This document shows positions 1-7,174 of a DNA stretch of 34,283 nucleotides, in pieces. A program made the translations under genes and the position numbers. The DNA is taken from NCBI GenBank assembly GCA_035545535.1, contig DASZYF010000013.1, positions 1 through 34,283 on the forward strand, in the 5' to 3' direction. This DNA is from DASZYF01 sp035545535. GTDB lineage: Bacteria; Actinomycetota; Actinomycetes; Mycobacteriales; CAJCIY01. How positions within the stretch are numbered: position 1 is the first letter of the stretch; every line of letters starts with the position of its first letter. A model generated the notes under the pieces. It was not told the DNA's origin. It saw only the letters and a program-made list of their open reading frames with translations, and searched no databases.

Positions 1-1090
1 CCTCGGCGGCGGCCCGCTCCTCGCGGGCGCGGCGCTCGGCCTCGCGGCGCGCGGTCTCCGCCGCGGCCATCCGCTCCCTCTCGTGGCGCTCGGCGTCGAG
101 CTGCGCCGCGCGGTGCTCCTCGCGGGCCTTGGCCTCGCGCGCGGCGGCGAGGTCGACGACGTCCGCCACCCCGTCATCCGCGGCAGCAGCGTCGCGCTGC
201 TCGCCGCCCTGCGTCTCCGAACCCATCAGGGCCGACAGTGCCGCGGAGACCCGCAGCAGCGAGTCGCCGGGCGCGCCCGCCGCCTCGGCGTCGGTCGCCG
301 GCGCGTCGTGCTCCAGCGCGGTCAGCATCGAAGCGACCGACGCGTTCTCGGTCGTCTCCGTCGGGTCACCCTCGACCTCGACGAGGCCGGCACCGACCAG
401 CACCGACAGCCCGCGCGCGGTCTCGAGCAGCGAGAAGCCCCGCAGGCGACCGAGGTCGGCCACGGTCCGCACGCCGTCGATGCCGGACAGCAGCGCCCAG
501 GCGTCGGCGTCGACCTCGAGCGCCTCCGACGCGGCCGGTTCGGCCGACAGCCGGGCGATCGCCCGCGGTCCGGGGACGACGGCTTGGAGGTCGGCCCACT
601 CCTGCTGCCGGGCGGCGATCGCGGCCACCGCGTCGCCCGCGTCGATGGGCTCGGCGAGCATCGCCCGGGTGCGCACGCCCGGACGGAACCGCCACGAGCC
701 GGCGCGCCAGCCCTCGATCTCGGTCAGCGCCTCGAGCACCTGCTCGCGGCTGATGGTCTCGACCGCCGTCGCGTCGACGTAGCCGAGGTGCACGAGGATC
801 TCACCGACCCGCCAACCGGTGAGGTCGGTCTCCTGGGCGGCCAGCGCCTCGTTGACCGACGTCGGGTCGACCCCGAACGATGTGACGAGCCGGGTGCCGA
901 CGAGGAAGCGCTCGGCGCCCGCGGACGCCGCGTAGACCCGCCCGCCCCTCAGGTGGACCAGCGCCTCCGGGCCGGCCGGCAGGCCACCTTCGGCCGCCCG
1001 CGTGACGTGCAGGCAACCGCTCGGCTTGTCGGCCGCGAGCCGGGTGAGCAGCACGGAGAGGGGGGCCTCACCGAGGTCGCCCCGCTGCAT
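1..1090 (-). CDS. DUF4388-type protein, partial (3' end outside window)
   Basis: Reading the minus strand from the ATG at 1090-1088 gives an uninterrupted frame of 363 codons that runs off the left edge, so the C-terminus is missing. A GGGAGGG ribosome site lies 7 bases before the ATG. The first ~150 residues resemble a DUF4388 (PatA-type N-terminal) domain: an LSVLLTRLAADKPSGCLHV opening, an LRGGRVYAA strand, a VGEILVHLGYVD helix and a GSWRFRPG strand. A second winged-helix-like stretch follows (WALLSGIDGVRTVADL, about residues 205-245). The tail is an Ala/Glu/Arg-rich, probably coiled-coil segment (AREEHRAAQLDAERHERERM). Such proteins often accompany Roadblock/MglB-type GTPase systems, but no partner is visible here. 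The function is unknown. The gene is divergent from the BKACE enzyme gene. Confidence 0.8.
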   Translation of the reverse strand, partial: MQRGDLGEAPLSVLLTRLAADKPSGCLHVTRAAEGGLPAGPEALVHLRGGRVYAASAGAERFLVGTRLVTSFGVDPTSVNEALAAQETDLTGWRVGEILVHLGYVDATAVETISREQVLEALTEIEGWRAGSWRFRPGVRTRAMLAEPIDAGDAVAAIAARQQEWADLQAVVPGPRAIARLSAEPAASEALEVDADAWALLSGIDGVRTVADLGRLRGFSLLETARGLSVLVGAGLVEVEGDPTETTENASVASMLTALEHDAPATDAEAAGAPGDSLLRVSAALSALMGSETQGGEQRDAAAADDGVADVVDLAAAREAKAREEHRAAQLDAERHERERMAAAETARREAERRAREERAAAE

Positions 1091-1303
1091 CCGGGCACCC
1101 TCCCTCTCCGCTCGCGTGCCGGTCTGACCGACCGTTGCGCGTGCTCGGCCGGCCAGAGAGCCAGCGATGCCACGCAACCACGATCGGCTCCTGTGTTGCG
1201 TCGGCAGGTGGAGCCCTCAGTTTGAGCCGACTGGCGCAACCGAATCCGGGGACCTGCCCGGGTGTCCGGCGTGTCACGATGCAGCCGTGCGGGAGGTGTG
1301 GGA

Positions 1304-2143
1304 GTGGGCCTGACCGGGACCGCGATCACGGTCGCCCCGACCGGCGCCGAGACCCTTCCGGACGCCGCACCGGGGCTGCCCGCGACGCTCGACGACCTCG
1401 TCGCCACGGCCGGCAGCTGCGCGGCGGCGGGAGCCTCGGTGATCCACGTCCACGTGCGCGACGGCTCCGGCCGGCCGAGCCTCGACCTCGGGCTCCTGAC
1501 CGAGACCGTCGCGGCACTGCGCGGGTCCACGGACCTCGTCGTGCAGCTGTCCACGGGTGGCGACGTGACCGACTCCGAGGAGGACCGGTTGCGGGTGGTC
1601 GAGGCCGGACCGGACGCGGCCAGCTGCACGCTCGGCACCGTCAACTTCGGCGACGGCGTCTTCCTGAACCGCTGGCCGTTCGTCGTCGAGCTCCACACCC
1701 GCTTGCGCGACGCGGGGGTCGTGCCCGAGTACGAGTGCTTCGACCTCGGCCACGTGCAGGCCCTGCACCGGCTGCTCGACCGGCACGGCGCGCCCTTCGG
1801 CGGGCACGTCCACGTGGACCTGGTGATGGGTGTGCCGGGCGGCATGCCCGGGACGCCCGCGGCTCTGGTCGCCGCGGTGCAGGCGCTGCCCGAGGGCTGC
1901 AGCTGGAGCGCCACCGGCGTCGGGCGCTTCGGGCTGCCGGTCGCCCTCACGGCCCTGGCGGCCGGCGGCCACCTGCGGGTGGGGATGGAGGACACCCTCA
2001 CCTACGCACCCGGCGAGCCGGTGCGCGACAACGCCCAGCTCGTCAGCCGGGCGGCGGAGCTCGCGACGCTCGCCCAGCGCCCGCCGCTGCCACCCGCCGA
2101 GGTGCGCCGCATGCTCGGGATCCCCGATCGCGCGGCCGCGTGA
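1304..2143 (+). CDS. BKACE family enzyme (beta-keto acid cleavage, DUF849)
   Basis: This 279-residue TIM-barrel protein belongs to the beta-keto acid cleavage enzyme family, whose founding member Kce splits 3-keto-5-aminohexanoate with acetyl-CoA in lysine fermentation. Family zinc ligands are visible: His48 and His50 in SVIHVHVRDGSG and Glu229 in VGMEDTL, close to the Kce positions. GGHVHVDLVMG and ATGVGRFGLP are further conserved blocks. The GTG at 1304 is chosen because GGAGG (1292-1296) sits 7 bases upstream; in-frame GTGs at 1262 and 1298 have worse ribosome sites. The keto acid substrate cannot be told from sequence, since the family covers many. No lysine-fermentation genes are nearby, so the kce role should not be assumed. 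Confidence 0.88.
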   Translation: MGLTGTAITVAPTGAETLPDAAPGLPATLDDLVATAGSCAAAGASVIHVHVRDGSGRPSLDLGLLTETVAALRGSTDLVVQLSTGGDVTDSEEDRLRVVEAGPDAASCTLGTVNFGDGVFLNRWPFVVELHTRLRDAGVVPEYECFDLGHVQALHRLLDRHGAPFGGHVHVDLVMGVPGGMPGTPAALVAAVQALPEGCSWSATGVGRFGLPVALTALAAGGHLRVGMEDTLTYAPGEPVRDNAQLVSRAAELATLAQRPPLPPAEVRRMLGIPDRAAA

Positions 2144-2157
2144 GGCCTTCCGGGCCG

Positions 2158-2163
2158 TAGAGT
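2158..2163 (+). promoter_or_regulatory. -10-like hexamer before rsiG
   Basis: TAGAGT, 48 bases before the rsiG GTG, fits the actinobacterial TAnnnT -10. Transcription would begin near 2170 and leave a leader of about 40 bases carrying the GACGGAG ribosome site. No good -35 is visible. Confidence 0.4.
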
Positions 2164-2211
2164 CGTCCCCGGACCCCGCACGAGGTTCGCTGAGGGACAG
2201 GACGGAGCGCC

Positions 2212-2757
2212 GTGACCACGCCCATCGCCGGCGGCAAGCGCCGGCTCGACCGCGTCCTGTCCGACGACTTCGTCAACGGCCTCGAGGCGCTCTCCCTCGA
2301 GGAGGTGCGCAGCCGTCGCGAGGATGCCGACCAGGAGGAGACCGACCTCTCCTACCTGCGCCGCATGCTGCAGGGCCGGCTCGACATCGTCCGCGCCGAG
2401 GCCGCGCGCCGCTCCGGTGGCGGCGGCTCGCTGCTCGACACGCTGCCGCAGATCCTCGCCGACGAGGCCACCGGTGCGGCGCCCGCCGGCCTCGGCCGGC
2501 ACCGGGCCACCGAGCCCTCACGCGCGGGAGAGACCCGTCGCCACGAGGAGGCCCTCGTGGCCGACCTCGGCCTGTCCGACCCGGGCTCGCTCGACGAGGA
2601 CGGCCTGCGCCGGGCCGCCGAGGTGCTGGTGTCGGAGGAGCGAGAGTGCTCGGCGGCGCGCAAGCGCGTGCAGGCCGTGATCGACGCCCTCGGCGCCGAG
2701 ATCGCCCGCCGCTACAAGTCCGGCGAGGCCGACGTCGGGGCCCTCCTGCCGCAGTGA
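2212..2757 (+). CDS. rsiG: RsiG-like c-di-GMP-binding anti-sigma factor
   Basis: This 181-residue helical protein resembles RsiG, which in Streptomyces sequesters the sporulation sigma factor WhiG when loaded with c-di-GMP. RsiG binds the nucleotide through two E(x3)S(x2)R(x3)Q(x3)D motifs. The second is perfect here: Glu143, Ser147, Arg150, Gln154, Asp158 (ERECSAARKRVQAVID). The first is recognisable at Glu30, Ser34, Gln41, Asp45, but the Arg position holds Glu37, with Arg35/Arg36 adjacent. The conserved SYLRRMLQGRLDIVRAE helix follows. A low-complexity linker (about residues 66-110) separates the motif helices. GTG start with GACGGAG 5 bases upstream; followed by a strong hairpin, so probably monocistronic. 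No WhiG gene is in the window. Its natural ligand may be set in part by the GGDEF-EAL protein at 17006-20263. Confidence 0.85.
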   Translation: MTTPIAGGKRRLDRVLSDDFVNGLEALSLEEVRSRREDADQEETDLSYLRRMLQGRLDIVRAEAARRSGGGGSLLDTLPQILADEATGAAPAGLGRHRATEPSRAGETRRHEEALVADLGLSDPGSLDEDGLRRAAEVLVSEERECSAARKRVQAVIDALGAEIARRYKSGEADVGALLPQ

Positions 2758-2763
2758 CGCGGA

Positions 2764-2785
2764 GGGCGTGACGAGGGTCACGCCC
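2764..2785 (+). terminator. Hairpin terminator after rsiG
   Basis: GGGCGTGAC and GTCACGCCC form a perfect 9-bp stem with a GAGG loop, 6 bases after the rsiG stop codon. There is no T-tract, as is common in actinobacteria. It also separates rsiG from the XRE promoter. Confidence 0.6.
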
Positions 2786-2832
2786 GGGGTGCTTGCAGAG
2801 CGCTTGCATTTGCTAGCACCCCGACGTACCGT
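2785..2832 (+). promoter_or_regulatory. Operator-like inverted repeat and promoter of the XRE-HbhA operon
   Basis: A perfect 9-bp inverted repeat, CGGGGTGCT (2785-2793) and AGCACCCCG (2815-2823), flanks a 21-base centre that holds two CTTGCA repeats. The right arm overlaps an 8-bp palindrome TGCTAGCA (2811-2818). TTGCAT (2804-2809) and TACCGT (2827-2832), 17 bases apart, look like -35 and -10. The -10 ends 6 bases before the ATG, so the mRNA should be leaderless. Autoregulation by the XRE protein is the natural inference. Confidence 0.6.
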
Positions 2833-2838
2833 ATCCGC

Positions 2839-3306
2839 ATGGTGTCGGTGCGGGACCTCGGGGAGTACATCCGCGAGCAGCGCAACGTTGCGCAGATCAG
2901 CCTGCGACAGCTGGCCAAGCAAGCCGGGGTGAGCAACCCCTACCTGAGCCAGATCGAGCGGGGCCTGCGCAAGCCGAGCGCCGAGATCCTCCAGCAGATC
3001 GCGAAGGCGCTGCGCATCAGCGCCGAGGCGCTCTACGTGCAGGCCGGGATCCTCGACGAACGCGAGCCGGGCAGCGTCGCCACGGCCGTCCTGGGCGACA
3101 CCACGATCACCGAGCGCCAGAAGCAGGTGCTCATCGAGATCTACGAGTCGTTCCGCCGCGAGAACGGTGAGACCTCCCCTGCTCCCGAGCAGGTCGAGCC
3201 GACCCCCGCCGTGGCGGACGCGGACGCACCGAGCGCTGCCCCTCCGGCGCCGAAGCGTCCCCGCACCACCAAGAAGGACGCTCCGGACGCGGAACCCGCC
3301 GTCTGA
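2839..3306 (+). CDS. XRE-family transcriptional regulator (Rv0474-like)
   Basis: A 155-residue regulator with an N-terminal helix-turn-helix of the Cro/C1 type at about residues 6-62: IREQRNVAQISLRQLAKQAG, then NPYLSQIERGLRKPS as recognition helix, then ILQQIAKALRISAEAL. A short linker and an ITERQKQVLIEIYESF helix follow. The last ~40 residues are Pro/Ala-rich and end in a basic RPRTTKKD patch. Its position just before an HbhA homologue matches the Rv0474-Rv0475 pair of M. tuberculosis. The ATG lies 6 bases after a TACCGT hexamer with no Shine-Dalgarno, which fixes the start. The upstream inverted repeat is its likely operator. Target genes beyond its own operon cannot be told. Confidence 0.9.
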   Translation: MVSVRDLGEYIREQRNVAQISLRQLAKQAGVSNPYLSQIERGLRKPSAEILQQIAKALRISAEALYVQAGILDEREPGSVATAVLGDTTITERQKQVLIEIYESFRRENGETSPAPEQVEPTPAVADADAPSAAPPAPKRPRTTKKDAPDAEPAV

Positions 3307-3371
3307 GCCTGCTCCACCCTCCGTTCGTCGCCCGACCCGCGGGTGACACCCCTCCCCGAAAGGTCACTCCC

Positions 3372-3908
3372 ATGTCGGTCATCGACACCGTCAAGAACGC
3401 CCTCCCGGCCGTGAAGCTCCCCGAGGTCAAGCTCCCCGAGGTCAAGCTGCCGGAGATCCCCGAGCCCGCCGCGAAGCCGGTCAACGCCGTCGTCGGCGCC
3501 GGCGACCTCGCCGTCGAGCAGGCCCGCGAGCAGCTGAAGGCGCTGCAGGTCTCGCTGCCCGAGCTGCCGAAGAAGGCCCAGGCTCGCGCGACCGAGGCGC
3601 AGACCAAGCTGGTCGAGTACGTCACGACCGTTCCCGCGAAGCTGCAGGAGCTCAAGGGCAAGGCGACCGTCGCCGAGCTGAAGACCGCCGCGACCGGCTA
3701 CGCCGACAAGGCGACCGCGCTCTACAACGAGCTCGCCGCACGTGGCGAGAAGGTCGTCGCGACCATCCGCAAGCAGCCCGCGACCAAGGCCGCGACCGCG
3801 GCCAACAAGCAGGCCGTGAAGTCGACCAAGGCTGCCGGCACGTCGGCGAAGAAGGCCGTCAAGGCGACCGCCGAGGCCGTGGAGGCCGCGGCCGACACGA
3901 TCGGCTGA
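3372..3908 (+). CDS. HbhA-like heparin-binding hemagglutinin homologue
   Basis: This 178-residue helical protein aligns with mycobacterial HbhA (Rv0475): GAGDLAVEQAREQLKAL corresponds to HbhA's helical start, and ELKTAATGYADKATALYNEL with AARGE corresponds to its ELRKAAEGY..YNELVERGE coiled coil. The C-terminal 50 residues are Lys/Ala-rich (NKQAVKSTKAAGTSAKKAVK) but lack the dense KKAAPAKK repeats that bind heparin in HbhA, and the chain ends in an acidic/hydrophobic AAADTIG. The N-terminus carries a triple KLPEV/KLPEI repeat absent from HbhA as I know it. GAAAGG precedes the ATG. No signal peptide is seen. A role in surface adhesion is only inferred; in this lineage a membrane- or envelope-associated structural role is equally possible. 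Co-transcription with the XRE gene is likely (65-base gap). Confidence 0.8.
   Translation: MSVIDTVKNALPAVKLPEVKLPEVKLPEIPEPAAKPVNAVVGAGDLAVEQAREQLKALQVSLPELPKKAQARATEAQTKLVEYVTTVPAKLQELKGKATVAELKTAATGYADKATALYNELAARGEKVVATIRKQPATKAATAANKQAVKSTKAAGTSAKKAVKATAEAVEAAADTIG
3414..3458 (+). repeat. 15-bp in-frame tandem repeat (KLPEV)3
   Basis: Units at 3414-3428 and 3429-3443 are identical (AAGCTCCCCGAGGTC); the third (3444-3458) differs at three bases. It encodes KLPEV KLPEV KLPEI at the HbhA-like N-terminus, an amphipathic Pro-spaced stretch. Confidence 0.85.
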
Positions 3909-3940
3909 ACACAAGAACCCCTGTTCTGACCGGGTCCGTC

Positions 3941-3976
3941 CCGAAGGCCCCCGAGCACCTGCTCGGGGGCCTTCGG
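3941..3976 (+). terminator. Strong hairpin terminator after the HbhA-like gene
   Basis: A perfect 17-bp stem, CCGAAGGCCCCCGAGCA (3941-3957) with its complement at 3960-3976, has a 2-base loop. It ends the XRE-HbhA operon and insulates the aldo/keto reductase promoter 10 bases downstream. Confidence 0.85.
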
Positions 3977-3986
3977 CGTAGGTCGC

Positions 3987-3992
3987 TAACGT
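3987..3992 (+). promoter_or_regulatory. -10 hexamer of leaderless aldo/keto reductase gene
   Basis: TAACGT ends 7 bases before the ATG at 4000, with no ribosome site between, so transcription probably starts at the A of the ATG. Confidence 0.5.
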
Positions 3993-3999
3993 CGCTCGC

Positions 4000-4956
4000 A
4001 TGGTGGGTACGCGCGCGCTCGGGGGATCTGATCTGCAGGTGACCGAGGTCGGCCTGGGCTGCAACAACTTCGGCTTCCGCATCGACCTCGACGCCACGCG
4101 GGCCGTCGTCGACGCCGCGCTCGACGTGGGCGTCACGTTCTTCGACACCGCCGACACCTACGGTGACCGTGGCGGTTCGGAGATGATGCTCGGGGAGGTG
4201 CTCGCCGGACGCCGCGACCGGGTGGTCCTCGCGACGAAGTTCGGCCACGCACAGGTCGACATGGGCTACGACGCCGGGCTCGGCGGCAAGGGATCGCGGG
4301 CCTACATCCGGCACGCGCTGGAGCAGTCGCTGCGGCGGCTGCGCACCGACCACATCGACCTGTTCCAGATGCACACGCCCGACGAGAGCACGCCGCTTTC
4401 GGAGACCGTCGCCGCGCTGCAGGAGCTGGTGGCCGAGGGCAAGGCGCGCGCGTGGGGGCACTCGAACTTCAGCGGCCCGCAGATCGAGGAGGCCGATCGG
4501 ATCGCCCGCTCGCTCGGCGGCGCGCTCCCGGTGAGCGCGCAGAACCACTGGTCGCTGCTGTTCCGGCAGGTCGAGGCCGACGTCGTGCCGGCGGCGGAGA
4601 AGACGGGCCTCGGCGTGCTGCCGTTCTTCCCGCTCGCCAACGGGCTGCTGACCGGCAAGGTGACCCGAGGCGGTGGCGTGCCCGCCGACGCGCGCCTGTC
4701 CGCCGACCGCTACGCGGGCTGGGTCACCGACGAGAACCTCGACCGGGTCGAGGCGCTCTCCGCGTGGGCGGCGGATCACGGGCGCTCGTTGCTCGAGGTG
4801 GCCATCGGCTGGCTCGCCGGCCAACCGTCGGTGGGCTCGGTCATCGCCGGCGCCACCAAGCCCGAGCAGGTGCGCGCCAACGCGGCGGCCGTGGCCACAC
4901 CGTTCACCGCGCAGGAGCTGGCCGAGATCTCCGCCCTCGTCCCGCCGCAGCCCTAG
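4000..4956 (+). CDS. Aldo/keto reductase
   Basis: A 318-residue NAD(P)H-dependent oxidoreductase of the aldo/keto reductase (beta/alpha)8 family. The catalytic tetrad is visible: Asp49 and Tyr54 in FFDTADTYG, Lys80 in VVLATKFG and His125 in LFQMHTP. The cofactor-binding end is GSVIAGATKPEQVRANAAAV (about residues 280-300). Length is normal. The family reduces aldehydes and ketones; the closest look is the YajO/PcpR-like group, so the substrate is unknown. The start follows a TAnnnT hexamer by 7 bases. Its TAG stop overlaps that of the convergent acyl-CoA synthetase gene in a shared CTAG at 4953-4956. Confidence 0.92.
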   Translation: MVGTRALGGSDLQVTEVGLGCNNFGFRIDLDATRAVVDAALDVGVTFFDTADTYGDRGGSEMMLGEVLAGRRDRVVLATKFGHAQVDMGYDAGLGGKGSRAYIRHALEQSLRRLRTDHIDLFQMHTPDESTPLSETVAALQELVAEGKARAWGHSNFSGPQIEEADRIARSLGGALPVSAQNHWSLLFRQVEADVVPAAEKTGLGVLPFFPLANGLLTGKVTRGGGVPADARLSADRYAGWVTDENLDRVEALSAWAADHGRSLLEVAIGWLAGQPSVGSVIAGATKPEQVRANAAAVATPFTAQELAEISALVPPQP

Positions 4957-6563
4957 CCGGAGAGCCTGGCGCGCAGGGCCTTTCGGTCGGTCTTGCCGAC
5001 GCTCGTGAGCGGCACCATGTCGATGATGTGGACCTCGCGCGGGTACTTGTGCTTGGCCATGTGCTCCCGCGCCCACGCCACGAGCTCGTCACCCGTGGGC
5101 TTCGGGTCGGCGTCCGGGCGCAGCGAGACGAAGGCCACGACCTCCTCGCCGTACGTGTCGTGCGGCTTGCCGACGACGCCCGCCATGAGCACAGCCGGGT
5201 GCGCCATCAGGCTGTCCTCGACGTCGCGCGGGTAGACGTTGAAGCCGCCGCGGATGATGAGGTCCTTCAGCCGGTCGACGATGCGGATGTAGCCCTCGTC
5301 GTCCCGGACGCCGATGTCGCCGGTGTGCAGGCGCCCGTCGCGCACGGCCTCCTTCGTCGCGGCCTCGTCGTTCCAGTAGCCGAGCATCACGGCCGGGCTC
5401 TCGACGGTGATCTCACCCTCCTCGCCGGGCCCGAGCTCCACGCCCTCGGGCGACTCGATGCGCACGGTGTAGCCCGGCGCCGGCCGGCCGACGGTCCCGA
5501 GACGCCGGGCCAACGGCGGGTTCGAGCAGCAGAGCGCCGTCGTCTCCGTCATGCCGTAGCCCTCGCAGATCGTGATGCCCGGCACCCGCGCCTCGAACGC
5601 CTTCGCCACCTCGAGCGGCAGCGGAGCGCCGCCGCTCGTGACGAAGCGCATCGAGGACAGGTCGTGCTCCTCGAGCGGCTGCGCGAGCAGCAGCGCGAGC
5701 ATCGACGGCACCACCGCGCAGCGCTGCGGCTTCAGCTCCTCGGTGACGCGCAGGAACGCGGCGGGGTCGAACCAGCGCAGCAGCAGCGCCTCGCTCGGCT
5801 CCTTAGTGTGGAACGTGATCACCGAGACGAGCAACCCGTAGGCGTGCGACAGCGGGAGCGGCAGCAGCGTGCGCGTCACGCCCGGCACGAAGGAGACCTC
5901 GGCGCCGCCCCAGCCGGCGGCGGACAGCCCTTCGTGGCAGAGCATGACGCCCTTCGCCCTGCCGGTCGTGCCGCCGGTGTAGAGCAGGGCGGCGAGGTCG
6001 CGGTGCCCGCGGGGCACGATCGGCAGCGGCTCGGCGGCGTCCAGCTCGGCGGAGTCGACGAGCCGGATCCCGCCGGGGGCGGTCACGCCGTCGGGCACGC
6101 CGCCGACCACGACGACGGTGCGAAGCGCCGACCCGGCGGCCGCGCCGAGCATCGTGGCGAGGAACTCCGGTGACGTGATCGCGACGACGGCGCCGGAGTC
6201 GGAGAGCACGTGCGTGAGCTCGTGCGGGCCCATGAGGAAGACCACCGGCATCGCCGCGGCGCCCGCGCGCCAGGACGCGCCGTACGCGATCGTGACCTCG
6301 GGGCAGTTGGGCAGCATGACCGCAACGCGGTCGCCCGGCTGCACGCCCAGGTCGCGCACGAGGCCCCCCGCCCAGCGCGTGTTGCGGTCGAAGAGCTCGC
6401 CGCTCGTCCACCACCGGTCCTCGAACCACAGGGACGGGTAGTCACCCCAGCGGTCGAGCAGCCGCTCACCGAGCTCGGGCAGCGTGAGGTGCGCGATGTC
6501 CGACGGCACGGCGATGTCAGACGGCACGGCGATGTCGGACGGCACAGGTGCCCGGTTCGTCAT
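4953..6563 (-). CDS. Acyl-CoA synthetase (AMP-forming, class I adenylate-forming)
   Basis: A 536-residue fatty-acid/aryl-CoA ligase-type enzyme that would activate a carboxylate as acyl-AMP and pass it to CoA. Motifs in order: ATP-binding LLYTGGTTGRAKGVMLCHEG, ICEGYGMTETTALCC, LHTGDIGVRDDEGY, hinge RIVDRLKDLIIRGGFNVYPR and the C-terminal catalytic lysine in SVGKTDRKALRARL. The ATG at 6563 has AGGGTGG 5 bases upstream; an in-frame GTG at 6572 is less good. An unusual N-terminal triple VPSDIA repeat precedes the conserved HLTLPELGERLLDRW start. Each repeat unit begins with GTG, so shorter starts are possible. The acyl substrate cannot be told. It is divergent from the macrodomain gene. Confidence 0.9.
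   Translation of the reverse strand: MTNRAPVPSDIAVPSDIAVPSDIAHLTLPELGERLLDRWGDYPSLWFEDRWWTSGELFDRNTRWAGGLVRDLGVQPGDRVAVMLPNCPEVTIAYGASWRAGAAAMPVVFLMGPHELTHVLSDSGAVVAITSPEFLATMLGAAAGSALRTVVVVGGVPDGVTAPGGIRLVDSAELDAAEPLPIVPRGHRDLAALLYTGGTTGRAKGVMLCHEGLSAAGWGGAEVSFVPGVTRTLLPLPLSHAYGLLVSVITFHTKEPSEALLLRWFDPAAFLRVTEELKPQRCAVVPSMLALLLAQPLEEHDLSSMRFVTSGGAPLPLEVAKAFEARVPGITICEGYGMTETTALCCSNPPLARRLGTVGRPAPGYTVRIESPEGVELGPGEEGEITVESPAVMLGYWNDEAATKEAVRDGRLHTGDIGVRDDEGYIRIVDRLKDLIIRGGFNVYPRDVEDSLMAHPAVLMAGVVGKPHDTYGEEVVAFVSLRPDADPKPTGDELVAWAREHMAKHKYPREVHIIDMVPLTSVGKTDRKALRARLSG
6493..6546 (-). repeat. 18-bp in-frame tandem repeat (VPSDIA)3
   Basis: Three units at 6493-6510, 6511-6528 and 6529-6546 encode VPSDIA on the minus strand near the synthetase N-terminus. 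The serine codon differs in each copy (TCG, TCT, TCC) while the protein repeat is unchanged, which argues that the copies are not brand new. Confidence 0.9.
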
Positions 6564-6595
6564 GTTCGCCACCCTGACACGCGCGGCGCCCGCAC

Positions 6596-6621
6596 GGGGG
6601 TGCCGTGCGGGGGTGCCGTGC
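6596..6621. repeat. 13-bp tandem repeat in the divergent intergenic region
   Basis: GGGGGTGCCGTGC occurs twice back to back (6596-6608, 6609-6621), followed by a degenerate third copy (GGGGGATGCTGCG). It occupies nearly all the space between the synthetase and macrodomain starts, where their promoters must lie. Confidence 0.85.
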
Positions 6622-6637
6622 GGGGGATGCTGCGCGC

Positions 6638-7174
6638 ATGCGCATCGAGTGCGTCGCAGGAGACATCACCGGGCAGTCGGTCGACGTCATCGTCAACGCC
6701 GCGAACAGCTCGTTGCTCGGCGGCGGTGGCGTCGACGGTGCGATCCATCGCCGCGGAGGGCCCGAGGTCCTCGCCGCGTGCAAGGAGGTCCGGGCGACGA
6801 CGCACCCCGATGGCCTGCCGACCGGCCAGGCCGTCGCCACGACCGCGGGCCGGCTCGATGCGCGGTGGGTCGTGCACGTGGTCGGCCCCGTGTGGGCGGG
6901 TGCGGAGGCGGCCGAGCGCGGGCGGCGCGCGCTGCTCGCGTCGTGCTTCACCGAGGCGCTGCGGGTGAGCAGCGGGCTGGGCGCGCGGAGCGTGGCGTTC
7001 CCGGCGGTGTCGGCCGGCGTCTACGGATGGCCGATGGAGGACGCCGCGCGCACGGCCGTCGCCGCGGTCCGGGCCGCCGACCGGGACGGGGTCGCCGCCG
7101 GCGTCGAGCTCGTGCGCTTCGTCCTGTTCGGCGGTGAGGCCCACGCCGCCTTCAGCGCGGCGCTCGCCGGCTGA
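6638..7174 (+). CDS. Macrodomain protein (ADP-ribose/O-acetyl-ADP-ribose hydrolase type)
   Basis: A single-domain macro protein of 178 residues. It has the MacroD/YmdB signature: MRIECVAGDIT at the N-terminus, VDVIVNAANSSLLGGGGVDG with the catalytic-loop Asn/Gly/Asp residues, AIHRRGGPEV and AFPAVSAGVYGWPMEDAA for the phosphate-binding loop. The family hydrolyses O-acetyl-ADP-ribose or removes ADP-ribose from proteins. The ATG at 6638 begins directly at the first conserved strand; an in-frame GTG at 6605 lies inside the 13-bp repeats and is unlikely. Its TGA and the stop of the convergent methyltransferase gene abut as TGATCA (7172-7177). An AcuC-like deacetylase is in the window, but no sirtuin. 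Confidence 0.93.
   Translation: MRIECVAGDITGQSVDVIVNAANSSLLGGGGVDGAIHRRGGPEVLAACKEVRATTHPDGLPTGQAVATTAGRLDARWVVHVVGPVWAGAEAAERGRRALLASCFTEALRVSSGLGARSVAFPAVSAGVYGWPMEDAARTAVAAVRAADRDGVAAGVELVRFVLFGGEAHAAFSAALAG

Noticed and set aside
1091..1303. Search for a small gene or RNA in the divergent gap
   Set aside because: No frame with a ribosome site and no strong hairpin; it probably only holds two promoters that I cannot place.
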